Assembly: GCA_023954045.1 (NCBI GenBank)
Contig: JAMLIR010000014.1
Location: forward strand, 1-64,000
Source: Burkholderiaceae bacterium
Lineage (GTDB): Bacteria > Pseudomonadota > Gammaproteobacteria > Burkholderiales > Burkholderiaceae_E
DNA: 64,000 bases
Direction of reading: 5' to 3'
Of this stretch, positions 46,963 through 56,601 are shown piece after piece. Numbering within the stretch: the stretch's first letter is position 1; each line of letters begins with the position of its first letter. The translations under genes were made by a program, and so were the position numbers. The notes below the pieces were generated by a model that saw nothing but the letters and a program-made list of their open reading frames with translations, was not told the DNA's origin and did no database searches.

Positions 46963-49149
46963 ATGAGTGCCGCCGACCCCGCAACGGCCGAGCGCGTCGT
47001 CCGCGGCGCCTGCCCGCACGACTGCCCGGACACCTGCGCGCTGCGGATCACGGTGCGCGACGGGCGTGCGGTCAAGGTCGCCGGCGACCCCGATCACCCG
47101 ACCACCCACGGCGCGCTGTGCGCGAAGGTGTCGCGCTATCCCGAGCGGACCTACAGCGCCGGCCGCGTGCTGCAGCCGATGAAGCGGGTCGGCCGCAAGG
47201 GCGAGGGCCGGTTCGAGCCGGTCTCCTGGGACGCTGCGCTCGACGACATCGCGGCGCGCCTGACGGCCATCGCCGCCCGCGATCCGCAGCGCATCCTCCC
47301 GTACAGCTACTGCGGCACGATGGGCTGGGTGCAGGGCGAGGGCATGGCGAGCCGCTTCTTCCACGCGCTCGGCGCCTCGCTGCTCGACCGGACGATCTGC
47401 GCGACCGCCGGCGCGGCCGGGATGACGCACACGCTGGGCGGGCTGGTCGGCATGGACGTCGAGCGCTACGTCGACTCGAAGCTCATCGTCATCTGGGGCT
47501 CGAATTCGATCGCCGCGAACCTGCACTTCTGGAGCTTCGCCCAGGAGGCGAAACGGCGCGGCGCGACGCTGGTCGCGATCGACCCGTACCGCAGCGACAC
47601 CGCCGCGCGCTGCGACCGGCACGTGGCGCCTTGGCCCGGCACCGACGCGGCGCTGGCGCTCGGCATCGCCCACGTGCTGATCGCCGAGGGGCTCGTCGAT
47701 CGCGACTACGTGTCGCGGCACACGCTCGGCTTCGACGCGCTGGCCGAGCGCGCGTCGGGCTACCCGCCCGAGCGGGTCGCGTCGATTTGCGGCATCGGCG
47801 CCGACGAAGTGCGCGAGCTGGCCCGGCTCTACGGCAGCACGCGCCCGGCGGCGATCCGGCTGAACTACGGCGTGCAGCGCACGCACGGCGGCGCCAACGC
47901 GGTGCGCGCGATCGCCTCGCTGCCGGCGCTGGTCGGCGCCTGGCGCGACCCCGCCGGCGGCGTGCTGCTGTCGGTGAGCGGGATGCTGCCGCTGACCCCT
48001 GATCGTCACACCCGCCCCGACCTGATGCCCGGCTGGCCGGCGCGCCCGCCGCGCACGATCAACATGGTCCGAATCGGGGAGGCGCTGCTGGCCGCCGATC
48101 CGCCGATCGAGGCGCTGGTCGTCTACAACTCGAACCCGGTCGCGGTCGCGCCCGATTCGGGGCGGGTGGTTGCCGGATTCGCGCGCGAAGACCTGTTCAC
48201 GGTCGTGCTCGAGCACTTCCGGACCGACACCGCCGACTACGCCGACTACCTGCTGCCGGCCACGACGCAGCTCGAGCACTTCGACGTGCACCGCGCCTAC
48301 GGCCACCTGTACCTGCTCGCCAACGAGCCGGCGATCGCGCCGCTGGGCCAGGCGCGCCCCAACGCCGACATCTTCCGCGGGCTCGCGCGACGGATGGGTC
48401 TCCCCCATCCGGCGCTGGCCGCCAGCGACGAGGAGATCGCGCGCGACGCGATCGACTGGAGCGACCCGCGCCTGGGAGGCCTCGATCTCGCCGAACTCAG
48501 GCGCCGCGGCTGGGCGAAACTGGCGGTACCGTCGGCCCCGTTCGCCGAAGGCGGCTTTCCGACACCTTCGGGCAAATGCGAGTTCCACAGCGAGCGGCTC
48601 GCCGCGCAGGGTCTCGATCCGTTGCCCGACTGGGTGCCCCCGCACGAGTCGGCAGCCAGCGCGCCGGACCTGGCGCGGCGCTATCCGCTGGCGCTGATCT
48701 CGCCGCCGGCGCGCAACTTCCTGAACTCCACCTTCGTGAACGTCGACAGCCTGCGCGCTGCCGAGCGCGAACCCGGCTGCGAGGTGCACCCGGAAGACGC
48801 CGCGGCGCGCGGCATCGCCGACGGGGACCGGGTCGAGCTCTTCAACGAGCGCGGCGCGTTCCTCGCGCGCGCGAAGCTGTCGGATCGCGTGCGCCGCGGC
48901 CTCGTCGTCGCCTGGGGCGTCTGGTGGCACAAGCTCGCCCCCGGCGGCCGCAACGTGAATGCCGTGACCAGCCCCGCGCTCACCGATCTCGGGCGCGGCC
49001 CGACCTTCTACGACTGCCTGGTCGAGTTGCGGCGCGCCGCGGAGCAGCCCGCGAAGTGGCCAGGGCAGCCGGCGGAGCCGGCCGGCGATCGGGCCGGCGG
49101 GCGATCGGGCGCACCCGCCGCGCCACCGGCCGGCGGGGGCAACCCGTGA
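46963..49149 (+). CDS. Molybdopterin oxidoreductase, 4Fe-4S containing
   Basis: The 728-residue protein of the DMSO reductase superfamily has an N-terminal 4Fe-4S motif (CPHDCPDTCALR ... LCAKVSRYPERTYS), MGWVQGEGMASRFFHALGAS, WGSNSIAANLHFW (Ser is the likely Mo ligand), AIDPYRSDTAARCDRHVAPWPGTDAALALGIAHV and the C-terminal cofactor domain (VEVHPEDAAARGIADGDRVELFNERG-like). No Tat leader is present, so it is probably cytoplasmic. The last 35 residues are Pro/Gly-rich. Reaction unknown. Its stop overlaps the next gene's GTG start. Confidence 0.88.
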   Translation: MSAADPATAERVVRGACPHDCPDTCALRITVRDGRAVKVAGDPDHPTTHGALCAKVSRYPERTYSAGRVLQPMKRVGRKGEGRFEPVSWDAALDDIAARLTAIAARDPQRILPYSYCGTMGWVQGEGMASRFFHALGASLLDRTICATAGAAGMTHTLGGLVGMDVERYVDSKLIVIWGSNSIAANLHFWSFAQEAKRRGATLVAIDPYRSDTAARCDRHVAPWPGTDAALALGIAHVLIAEGLVDRDYVSRHTLGFDALAERASGYPPERVASICGIGADEVRELARLYGSTRPAAIRLNYGVQRTHGGANAVRAIASLPALVGAWRDPAGGVLLSVSGMLPLTPDRHTRPDLMPGWPARPPRTINMVRIGEALLAADPPIEALVVYNSNPVAVAPDSGRVVAGFAREDLFTVVLEHFRTDTADYADYLLPATTQLEHFDVHRAYGHLYLLANEPAIAPLGQARPNADIFRGLARRMGLPHPALAASDEEIARDAIDWSDPRLGGLDLAELRRRGWAKLAVPSAPFAEGGFPTPSGKCEFHSERLAAQGLDPLPDWVPPHESAASAPDLARRYPLALISPPARNFLNSTFVNVDSLRAAEREPGCEVHPEDAAARGIADGDRVELFNERGAFLARAKLSDRVRRGLVVAWGVWWHKLAPGGRNVNAVTSPALTDLGRGPTFYDCLVELRRAAEQPAKWPGQPAEPAGDRAGGRSGAPAAPPAGGGNP

Positions 49150-50348
49150 TCCCGGCCGCCCGAGCGGTGGCGGCACGAGCGGTGGCGGCGAGCGCGCTGC
49201 TCGCGTCGCTCGCCTTGCTCGGCGGCTGCTCGGCCTGGAGCGACGGGCCCGGCTACTACTGGCAATCGATGGCCGGACACCTGGCGGTGATGCGCGAGGC
49301 GCGCCCGATCCGCGAGCTGCTCGCGCAGCCGGGGATCGATCCGGCGCTGCGGCGCAAGCTCGAGCAGGTGCTCGAGATCCGCCGCTTCGCATCGGCCGAT
49401 CTCGCGCTGCCGGCCAACGGCAGCTACACCGAGTACGCCGACCTGAAGCGCCCGTTCGTCGTCTGGAACGTGTTCGCGACGCCGGAACTGTCGATGAAGC
49501 TCGAGGAGTGGTGCTTCCCGGTCGCGGGCTGCGTCACCTACCGCGGCTACTACGACCGGCAGGACGCCGAGCGCTTCGCCGCGAAGCTTCGCGCCGACGG
49601 CTTCGAGGCCTTCGTGCGCGGCGTGCCGGCGTACTCGACGCTGGGCTGGTTCGACGATCCGGTGCTCAACACCTTCGTCCGCTACCCCGACGGCGAGCTC
49701 GCGCGCCTGGTGTTCCACGAGCTCGCGCACCAGGTGCTCTACGTGAAGGGCGACTCGACCTTCAACGAGTCGTTCGCGACCGCGGTCGAGCAGGTCGGCC
49801 TCGAGCGCTGGCTGGCCGCACGCGAGGCGGCGGGCGGCGATCCGGCGCTGCGCCGCGAGTGGCAGCGCTTCGCCGAGCGGCGCGAGCAGTTCCTGGCCCT
49901 GCTGAAGCGCTATCGGGGCGAGCTCGAGGCGGCCTACGCGTCGCCCGTGCCCGACGATGAAAAGCGCGCGTCGAAGCGCGAGATCTTCGCCTCGCTGCGC
50001 CGCGACTACGAGGCGCTCAAGGAGCAATGGGGCGGCTACGCCGGCTACGACCGCTGGTTCGCCCAGCCGCTCACCAACGCCCACCTCGCGTCGGTGGCCA
50101 CCTACACCGAGCAGGTTCCGGCGTTCCGGGCGCTGCTCGCGCAGGAAGGCGACGACCTGCCCGCCTTCTACGCCGCTGCCCGGCGGCTGGGCGAGCTCCC
50201 GAAGGCCGATCGCGAGCGGGCGTTGGCGGCGCTGGCCCCGCTGGCGCGGCCGACCCCGCAGGCGGCGCTGGCCCCGCAGGCGCCGCCGCGAGCCTCCGCG
50301 CCAGCGACGCCGGCCTTGACCCTGCTCAGTCCGAAGCCGGGGCGCTGA
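49146..50348 (+). CDS. Putative lipoprotein aminopeptidase (zinc metallopeptidase)
   Basis: The 400-residue protein has a lipoprotein leader (ASLALLGGC, Cys28) and the zinc motif VFHELAHQVLYVKGDSTFNESFATAVEQVGLERW at about residues 190-225, with HExxH and a downstream Glu. The order GYYWQSMAGHLAVMREARPI ... WNVFATPELSMKLEEWCFPVAGCVTYRGYY matches the predicted aminopeptidase family PF10023. It would sit in the periplasm attached to a membrane. It is translationally coupled to the molybdopterin oxidoreductase by a GTGA overlap. The C-terminus is an Ala/Pro-rich tail. Confidence 0.85.
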   Translation: MIPAARAVAARAVAASALLASLALLGGCSAWSDGPGYYWQSMAGHLAVMREARPIRELLAQPGIDPALRRKLEQVLEIRRFASADLALPANGSYTEYADLKRPFVVWNVFATPELSMKLEEWCFPVAGCVTYRGYYDRQDAERFAAKLRADGFEAFVRGVPAYSTLGWFDDPVLNTFVRYPDGELARLVFHELAHQVLYVKGDSTFNESFATAVEQVGLERWLAAREAAGGDPALRREWQRFAERREQFLALLKRYRGELEAAYASPVPDDEKRASKREIFASLRRDYEALKEQWGGYAGYDRWFAQPLTNAHLASVATYTEQVPAFRALLAQEGDDLPAFYAAARRLGELPKADRERALAALAPLARPTPQAALAPQAPPRASAPATPALTLLSPKPGR

Positions 50349-50421
50349 AGGCATAATCGGCCCCGACTCGAGGAGCGGGCGAGGGGCCTGCTCACGGTCG
50401 CATTGCCGCAGAGAGCCGAAC

Positions 50422-52119
50422 ATGGACCGCTTCTGGTTGAAGAACTACCCGCCGAGCGTGCCCCACGAGATCGACCATCACCGCTACGAGTCGGTGGTGC
50501 AGATCTTCGACGAGGCGTTCGCCAAGTACCGGAACCGCAAGGCCTTCGTCGGCTTCGGCAAGCCGATAACCTACGGCGAACTCGACGACCTGTCCAAGTG
50601 CGTCGCAGCCTGGCTGCAGTCGCGCGGCATGCAGAAGGGCGATCGGGTCGCGGTCATGATGCCCAACGTGCTGCAGTACCCGGTGGCGATCGCCGCGATC
50701 CTGCGCGCCGGCTACGTAGTCGTCAACGTCAACCCGATGTACACGCCGCGAGAGCTCGAGCACCAGCTGAAGGACTCCGGGGCCCGGGCCATCGTCATCC
50801 TGGAGAACTTCGCGAAGACGCTGCAGCAGGTGATCGCGCGCACGAAGATCGAGCACGTCGTGCTCGCGTCGATGGGCGACCTGCTCGGCTTCGCGAAGGG
50901 CATGCTGGTCAACTTCGTCGTGCGCCACGTGAAGAAGATGGTGCCGGCCTTCGAGCTGCCCAATGTCACGCGCTTCAACACCGTGCTCGCCGAAGGCAGC
51001 CGGATGCAGTACAAGCCGGTCGCGCTCACGCACGAGGACGTCGCGTTCCTGCAGTACACCGGCGGCACGACCGGCCTGGCCAAGGGTGCGACGCTGGTCC
51101 ATCGCAACCTGGTCGCGAACGTGCTGCAGGCCGAGGCGTGGATCCAGCCGGCGCTGCACAACCCGCGGAAGGGGCCGGCGCCCGAGCAGATGATCTGGCT
51201 GTGCGCGCTGCCGCTCTATCACATCTTCGCGCTCACTTCGTGCTGCCTGCTCGGCATCCGGCTGGGCGGCCTGAACGTGCTGATCCCCAATCCGCGCGAC
51301 CAGGCGGCGCTGATCAAGGAGGTTCGTCCCTACAGGATCAGCCTGTTCCCGTCGGTCAACACGCTGTTCAACGCGCTGGCGAACAACCCCGAGTTCGCCA
51401 AGCTCGACTTCTCCGAGCTGCGCGTGTCGCTGGGCGGCGGCATGGCGGTGCAGGAAGCGGTCGCGAAGAAGTGGCTCGCGATCACCGGCTGCCCGATCTG
51501 CGAGGCCTACGGACTCTCGGAGACTTCGCCCGCGGCCACCGGCAACCCGACCGACACCGACGCGTTCAGCGGCACGATCGGCCTGCCGTTCCCGTCGACC
51601 GACGTCGCGATTCTCGACGACGACGGCAAGCCGGTGCCGCTGGGCGAGCGCGGCGAGATCGCGATCCGCGGCCCGCAGGTGATGGTGGGTTACTGGGGCC
51701 ATCCCGACGAGACCGCCAAGGTCATGACGCCCGACGGTTTCTTCAAGACCGGCGACGTCGGCATCATGGACGAGCGCGGCTACACGCGGATCGTCGACCG
51801 CAAGAAGGACATGATCCTGGTCTCGGGCTTCAACGTGTACCCCAACGAGATCGAGGGCGTCGTCGCCAACCACCCGGGCGTGCTCGAGGTCGCGGCCGTG
51901 GGCGTGCCCGACGCGAACTCGGGCGAGGCGGTGAAGCTGTTCGTCGTGAAGAAGGACGAGGGCCTCACCGAGCGCGACCTGATGCAGTACTGCGCCGAGA
52001 ACCTCACCGGCTACAAGAAGCCGAAGTACATCGAGTTCCGCGTCGAGCTGCCCAAGACCAACGTCGGCAAGATCCTGCGCCGCGAACTGCGCGACGAGGC
52101 ATTGAAGAAGGCGGCGTAG
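50422..52119 (+). CDS. fadD: Long-chain fatty acid-CoA ligase
   Basis: The 565-residue AMP-forming ligase has the FadD hallmarks: FAKYRNRKAFVGFGKPITYGELDDLS, the phosphate loop LQYTGGTTGLAKGATLVHRNLVAN near residue 213, LPLYHIFALTSCCLL, the signature YGLSETSPAATGNP, and DGFFKTGDVGIMDERGYTRIVDRKKDMILVSGFNVYPNEIE. It activates long-chain fatty acids for beta-oxidation or lipid synthesis at the inner membrane face. It is convergent with the next ligase gene. Confidence 0.93.
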   Translation: MDRFWLKNYPPSVPHEIDHHRYESVVQIFDEAFAKYRNRKAFVGFGKPITYGELDDLSKCVAAWLQSRGMQKGDRVAVMMPNVLQYPVAIAAILRAGYVVVNVNPMYTPRELEHQLKDSGARAIVILENFAKTLQQVIARTKIEHVVLASMGDLLGFAKGMLVNFVVRHVKKMVPAFELPNVTRFNTVLAEGSRMQYKPVALTHEDVAFLQYTGGTTGLAKGATLVHRNLVANVLQAEAWIQPALHNPRKGPAPEQMIWLCALPLYHIFALTSCCLLGIRLGGLNVLIPNPRDQAALIKEVRPYRISLFPSVNTLFNALANNPEFAKLDFSELRVSLGGGMAVQEAVAKKWLAITGCPICEAYGLSETSPAATGNPTDTDAFSGTIGLPFPSTDVAILDDDGKPVPLGERGEIAIRGPQVMVGYWGHPDETAKVMTPDGFFKTGDVGIMDERGYTRIVDRKKDMILVSGFNVYPNEIEGVVANHPGVLEVAAVGVPDANSGEAVKLFVVKKDEGLTERDLMQYCAENLTGYKKPKYIEFRVELPKTNVGKILRRELRDEALKKAA

Positions 52120-52162
52120 CCGGTCGGCACGCGGCGCACGAGCCGGGCGCCGACGCGCCGCG

Positions 52163-53776
52163 TCAGCCGCCGCGCAACCGGAACCGCTGCAGCTTGCCGG
52201 TCTCGGTGCGCGGCAGCGACTCGCGGAACTCGAGCGCGCGCGGGTACTTGTACGGCGCGATCGTCCGCTTGACGAAGTCCTGCAGCGCCGCGGCCAACGC
52301 CGCGTCGCCGGTGTAGCCCGGCTCGAGCACCACGAACGCCTTGACGATCTGCCCGCGCGCGTCGTCGGGCACCCCGATCACGCCGCACTCGGCGACTGCG
52401 TCGTGCATCATCAGCGCCGCCTCCACTTCGGGGCCGGCGATGTTGTAGCCGCCCGAGACGATCATGTCGTCCGAGCGCGCCTGGTAGTAAAAGTAGCCGT
52501 CGGCGTCCATCCTGAACGTGTCGCCCGGCAGGTTCCAGCCCTTCTTCACGTAGTTCAGCTGCCGCGCGTCGGCCAGGTAGCGGCAGCCGGTCGGGCCCTT
52601 CACCGCGAGCTTGCCAACCGTCTCCGGCGGCAATTCGTTCATCTCGTCGTCGACGATGCGCGCCTCGTAGCCCGGCACCACCTTGCCGATCGCGCCGCGG
52701 CGCACCGCCTCGGGGGGCGACGAGATGAAGATGTGGATCATCTCGGTCGAGCCGATCCCGTCGATGATCTCGATCCCGGTGGCCTCCTTCCACAGCTGTC
52801 GCGTCGCGTCGGGCAGCGCCTCGCCGGCCGACACGCACTTCTTCAGCGACGACAGGTCGAACCGCTTCACGATCGCGGCCATCTGCCGGTACATCGTCGG
52901 CGCGGTGAACAGCACGCTCGCGCGATGACGCTGGATCGCGCCGAGCAGCGTCTCGGGCGTGCCGCGCTCGAGCAGCACCACCGATGCGCCGACCCGCATC
53001 GGAAAGCACAGCATGCCGCCCAGCCCGAAGGTGAAGGCCAGCGGCGGCGTGCCGCAGAACACGTCGTCGGGGCCGGGGCGCAGCACGTGGCGCGGGAACA
53101 GGTCGCACATCGCGACGATGTCGCGATGGAAGTGCATCGTGCCCTTCGGCGTGCCGGTCGTGCCCGACGTGAACGCGATCAGCGCGACGTCGTCCTGCGC
53201 GGTGTCGCAGGCCGCGAAGCGAGTCGGCATCCCGGCCAGGTGCGTCTCGAGCGCGTCGGCCGCGCCGCTTCCGTCGTTGAAGAACACGACCTGCTTCAGC
53301 GACGGTGTCTCGCGCGCCAGCGCGTCGAGCTCGTCGCGCAGCGCGATGTCGCACAGCGCCGCCGACACCTTCGCCTTCGCGACGACCGGCGCGAGGTCTT
53401 TCGCGCGCAGCAGCGGCATCGTCGGCACCGCGACGAGCCCCGCCTTGATCGTCGCGAGCAGGCACGCGGCCATCATCGGGTTGTTCGTCCCGCGCAGCAG
53501 CACGCGGTTGCCGGGCACGAGGCCCATCCGTTCGCGCAGCGCGTGCGCGATCTGGTTGACCCGCACGTACAGCTGGTAATAGGTGCAGGCTGCCGCATCG
53601 GTGCGCAACGCGATCGCGTCGCCGAAGCCGCGCTCGACCATCCGGTCGAGCAGTTCGACGGTGGCGTTGAGCCGCTCCGGGTACTTCGTGTCGGGCGACT
53701 GCAAGAGCTCGGGCCACTGCTCGGGCGGCGGCAGGTTGTCGCGGGCGAAGGTGTCGAGGTGCGCGGAGCGATACAT
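52163..53776 (-). CDS. Benzoate/2-aminobenzoate-CoA ligase family protein
   Basis: The 537-residue AMP-forming ligase opens with AHLDTFARDNLPPPEQWPELL, a start shared with anthranilate (2-aminobenzoate)-CoA ligases, and has IAFTSGTTGTPKGTMHFHRDIVAMCDLFPRHVL, CGTPPLAFTFGLGGMLCFPMRVGAS, GIGSTEMIHIFISSPPEAVRRGAIGKVVPGYEARIVD and the C-terminal LPRTETGKLQRFRLR. The order and the FGLGG motif fit the aryl-CoA ligase branch. A MarR regulator gene is 16 bases upstream in the same direction, which suggests an inducible aromatic or acyl substrate. The exact substrate is not determined. Confidence 0.82.
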   Translation of the reverse strand: MYRSAHLDTFARDNLPPPEQWPELLQSPDTKYPERLNATVELLDRMVERGFGDAIALRTDAAACTYYQLYVRVNQIAHALRERMGLVPGNRVLLRGTNNPMMAACLLATIKAGLVAVPTMPLLRAKDLAPVVAKAKVSAALCDIALRDELDALARETPSLKQVVFFNDGSGAADALETHLAGMPTRFAACDTAQDDVALIAFTSGTTGTPKGTMHFHRDIVAMCDLFPRHVLRPGPDDVFCGTPPLAFTFGLGGMLCFPMRVGASVVLLERGTPETLLGAIQRHRASVLFTAPTMYRQMAAIVKRFDLSSLKKCVSAGEALPDATRQLWKEATGIEIIDGIGSTEMIHIFISSPPEAVRRGAIGKVVPGYEARIVDDEMNELPPETVGKLAVKGPTGCRYLADARQLNYVKKGWNLPGDTFRMDADGYFYYQARSDDMIVSGGYNIAGPEVEAALMMHDAVAECGVIGVPDDARGQIVKAFVVLEPGYTGDAALAAALQDFVKRTIAPYKYPRALEFRESLPRTETGKLQRFRLRGG

Positions 53777-53792
53777 CGTGGGACTCCTCCGG

Positions 53793-54335
53793 TCAGGAGC
53801 GTCGCCGCTCCGCAGGGCGGGCGGCGCCGCCGCGTTGCACGCCGGCGAGCAGGCCGGGTTTGAGCTTTCCGAGCAGGTGCAGCAACTGCTGCTGCTCGTC
53901 GCGCGACAGCGCCTCGAACAGCGAGATCACCCAGCGCTCGTGGCCCGCGGCCATCTCGGCGAAACGGCGACGACCGGTCGGGGACAGCTTCAGGCGGATC
54001 GCGCGGCGATCGTCGGCCACCGGCTCGCGGGTGATCCAGCCTTCGGCTTCGAGCTGGTCGGCCAGCCCGGTGACGTTGCCGCCGGTCACCATCAGGCGCT
54101 GCGACAGCTCGCTCATCTTCAGGCCCTGCGGGTGGCGCTCGAGCTGCGCCAGCAGGTCGAAGCGCGGCAGCGTCGAAGCGAAGTCACTGCGCAACCTGCG
54201 GCGCACCGACCCTTCGATCAGGTTGGTGCAGGTCAGCAGCCGCAGCCAGAGCTTCAGCGCCGTGTGGTCGTGCGCCTGGACCCGCGTCTCGTGGTCCAGC
54301 GCCGAGGCGAGCGCGGCATCGTCGATCGATCCCAT
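53793..54335 (-). CDS. MarR family transcriptional regulator
   Basis: The 180-residue protein has the winged-helix core FDLLAQLERHPQGLKMSELSQRLMVTGGNVTGLADQLEAEGWITREPVADDRRAIRLKLSPTGRRRFAEM, with the wing residues DDRRAIRLKLT-like typical of MarR. The start is placed at 54335 (MGSIDDAALA); an upstream ATG at 54371 is less likely because it overlaps an AT-rich stretch (CAGTTTAAGTCTG, 54341-54353) that could be promoter or operator. It probably represses itself and the adjacent CoA ligase until an aromatic acid or CoA thioester binds. Confidence 0.88.
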   Translation of the reverse strand: MGSIDDAALASALDHETRVQAHDHTALKLWLRLLTCTNLIEGSVRRRLRSDFASTLPRFDLLAQLERHPQGLKMSELSQRLMVTGGNVTGLADQLEAEGWITREPVADDRRAIRLKLSPTGRRRFAEMAAGHERWVISLFEALSRDEQQQLLHLLGKLKPGLLAGVQRGGAARPAERRRS

Positions 54336-54418
54336 GCCAGACAGTTTAAGTCTGAAATGTTTCGATCTCAATCATCGGGCGGGGTGTCGCGGCACCGCCT
54401 GCACGCGCCGAACAGACG

Positions 54419-54448
54419 AAAAAAAACGCCGGGTTGCCCCGGCGTTTT
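54419..54448 (-). terminator. Rho-independent terminator of the porin gene
   Basis: Read on the minus strand, the stem CGCCGGG/CCCGGCG closes a four-base GCAA loop and is followed by eight T residues. It lies 38 bases after the porin stop. The flanking A/T runs extend the stem, so it could also stop transcription from the other side. Confidence 0.92.
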
Positions 54449-54486
54449 CAGGCTCTGACACCAGGCCGGCGACTGCCGGCCGGCGA

Positions 54487-55563
54487 TCAGAACGCGTGAC
54501 GCAGACCGATGTACCACTGGCCGACGTCCTGGCCAGCCACCGGGTTCGTGTGGCCACCCAGCGCGCTCATCGTAAACAGCGCGTAGTTGGCGTTCGCGTC
54601 GTTCTTCAGCTTGGCGTACGAGACGCCGACCGACGTCCGCTTCGACAGCGGGTAGTCGTAGCCCAGGGCGAACATCTTCGCGCCCGAGTCGGCGATCGTG
54701 CTGCCGGCCTTCACGTCGCGAGCCTGCGTGTACGTGAACAGCAGCGTGCCCGGGCCGAGCTTGGCCGTCACCGGCAGCGACCACGCGCCGCGCTTCGCGT
54801 CGGTGGCGCCCTTCAGCTTCGACTCGTCCCAGGTCAGGCCGACCGAGAACATGCCGAAGTTGTAGTCGCCGTAGATCCGCCACGATTGCTGGCCGTCGTT
54901 GGTCGGCAGACCTTCGTAGTCGGCATCCCAGTAAGCGCCACCGACCGTGATCGGGCCGCCGCGCCACGCGAGGTCGAGCGACCAGGCGGTGCCCTTCGAC
55001 GGATCGCCCACGGCGCCGTCGTCGCCCTGGAAGTTGTTGGTGTACGTCACGCCACCACCCAGGCCGCCCATCGCCGGCAGGTCGTACCGGACGACGTTCG
55101 CGCTACGCGAGGCGTTCGCGATCGCCGGGGTCGAGACGCCGCCGACCCAGCTCAGGATCGAGATGTTCGAGTGCTGCAGCGCGACCGAACGGGCGCCGAA
55201 CTGGTCGGTGCCGTACTGGTAGTAGGTGTCCAGGCGACCGAGGCGGATCGAGCCGAAGCCACCGGCGACGCCGACGAACGAGTTGCCGCTGGCCAGCGTG
55301 CCCGTGCCGACGTCCGGACGGAAACGGGTGTCGATCATGAAGATGCCCTTCATGCCGCCGCCCAGGTCCTCGGAGCCGCTGATGATGAAGCGCGACGAAC
55401 CGTCGTCCATGCTCGTGCCGCTACCGTCGCCGGTGGCGCCGTCGGACATCTTGGTGTTCGCCAGGCCCAGCTTGACGATACCGGACAGCGTCACGTTCGT
55501 CTGCGCGAACGCGGCCACCGGCAGAGCTGCCGCGACAGCCACTGCGAGAAGCGATTTCTTCAT
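54487..55563 (-). CDS. Outer membrane porin (Gram-negative general porin, beta type)
   Basis: The 358-residue porin has a signal peptide (MKKSLLAVAVAAALPVAAFAQ), the opening TNVTLSGIVKLGLANT, GSEDLGGGMKGIFMIDTRF, FVGVAGGFGSIRLGRLDTYYQYG (constriction-loop region) and ends WYIGLRHAF with the terminal Phe needed for outer membrane assembly. The alternating amphipathic strands fit a 16-strand trimeric barrel. An AGGAGAA lies 6-7 bases before the ATG and a strong terminator follows, so it is monocistronic and likely highly expressed. Confidence 0.95.
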   Translation of the reverse strand: MKKSLLAVAVAAALPVAAFAQTNVTLSGIVKLGLANTKMSDGATGDGSGTSMDDGSSRFIISGSEDLGGGMKGIFMIDTRFRPDVGTGTLASGNSFVGVAGGFGSIRLGRLDTYYQYGTDQFGARSVALQHSNISILSWVGGVSTPAIANASRSANVVRYDLPAMGGLGGGVTYTNNFQGDDGAVGDPSKGTAWSLDLAWRGGPITVGGAYWDADYEGLPTNDGQQSWRIYGDYNFGMFSVGLTWDESKLKGATDAKRGAWSLPVTAKLGPGTLLFTYTQARDVKAGSTIADSGAKMFALGYDYPLSKRTSVGVSYAKLKNDANANYALFTMSALGGHTNPVAGQDVGQWYIGLRHAF

Positions 55564-55834
55564 TGAAGGTTCTCCTAGGTTTCTGAAATCAATCGACGGC
55601 CTCCACGCCGCCGCAACTCCCCGAAGCGGCTGGTGGGCCTTCCCCGGTCAGAAGTCCTGCGTATTCTCGCCAAATTCGGGAAGGGGGCAAAGCCGACCGC
55701 CTTTCGGCCGTTGTTTTTTTGGGTATGCTGTCGTTCTCGAACAACACTCGGACGCGTGCCGGCTGCGGGGCGGGCGGGGATCCCGAGGCCCCACGTGACG
55801 GAAGCCCGCGGCCAGCCGTGGAGGAAGGCTCATC

Positions 55835-56482
55835 TTGAACGATTTTCGCCGCCCGAATGCCGCCGATCGGCTGCTCTCCGGCGCTTGTCGGGCGCTGGCG
55901 ACCCTCGCCGGGGTTGCCCCGGCGAGCCGTCCGGCGCCGGTGACCGGCGGCGAGCCGGCCGATCCGGCCGATCCAGCCGAGCGCCGGCTGTCGGCGGCGC
56001 TGATGCGAGTCAATCACGTCGGTGAGATCTGCGCCCAGGCGCTCTACGAAGGGCAGGCGGCCGCCACGTCCGACCCGAGGCTGGCCCGCGAGTTCCGCGA
56101 GGCGGCCCGGGAGGAGGGCGACCATCTCGGTTGGACGCGCGAGCGGCTGCGCGAGCTCGACGCCCGCCCGTCGATGCTGAATCCGGTCTGGTACGGCGGC
56201 GCGCTGCTGCTGGGACTCGTGGCCGGCCGCGCGGGCGACAGGGTGAGTCTCGGCTTCATGGCCGAGACCGAACGGCAGGTCGAAGCGCACCTGGCCGGCC
56301 ATCTCGAGCGGCTGCCGGCCGGCGACCTGCGCTCGCGGGCGATCGTCGTCGCGATGAAGGACGACGAGGCGCGCCACGCCCAGAACGCGTTGCGGCTGGG
56401 CGGAGCGGATCTCCCTGCGCCAGTGCGGGGCGCGATGCGCGCGGCCGCGAAGCTGATGACGACGACGGCGCACTACATCTAG
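55835..56482 (+). CDS. coq7: Coq7, demethoxyubiquinone hydroxylase
   Basis: The 215-residue ferritin-like diiron monooxygenase performs a ring hydroxylation late in ubiquinone synthesis, at the membrane. Metal ligands are seen in MRVNHVGEICAQALYEGQ, REEGDHLGWTRERL (ExxH), FMAETERQVEAHLAGHL and MKDDEARHAQNAL (ExxH). The start is TTG at 55835 with a GGAGGAAGG about 7 bases upstream. The first 45 residues are a Pro/Ala-rich extension before the first ligand helix. Confidence 0.93.
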   Translation: MNDFRRPNAADRLLSGACRALATLAGVAPASRPAPVTGGEPADPADPAERRLSAALMRVNHVGEICAQALYEGQAAATSDPRLAREFREAAREEGDHLGWTRERLRELDARPSMLNPVWYGGALLLGLVAGRAGDRVSLGFMAETERQVEAHLAGHLERLPAGDLRSRAIVVAMKDDEARHAQNALRLGGADLPAPVRGAMRAAAKLMTTTAHYI

Positions 56483-56545
56483 GGCGGGCGCCCGGATCGG
56501 CCCCCCACCACCCCCCCCGGGAACGCGACAGCGGCGCTCAGTCCC

Positions 56546-56601
56546 CGACGCTCATTCGTCGACGCTCATTCGTCGACGCTCATTCCTCGACGCTCATTCC
56601 T
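56546..56601. repeat. Tandem repeat, four 14-base units over the OsmC-like stop codon
   Basis: Four consecutive copies of a 14-base unit (CGACGCTCATTCGT twice, then CGACGCTCATTCCT twice) lie between coq7 and the OsmC-like gene. The last unit contains the stop codon of the minus-strand OsmC-like gene, so the repeat looks like a local duplication of the gene's end. Confidence 0.9.

Noticed and set aside
54341-54353. MarR operator at CAGTTTAAGTCTG
   Set aside because: Only the outer CAG/CTG and few central positions are symmetric; AT-richness next to a start codon could simply be promoter sequence.
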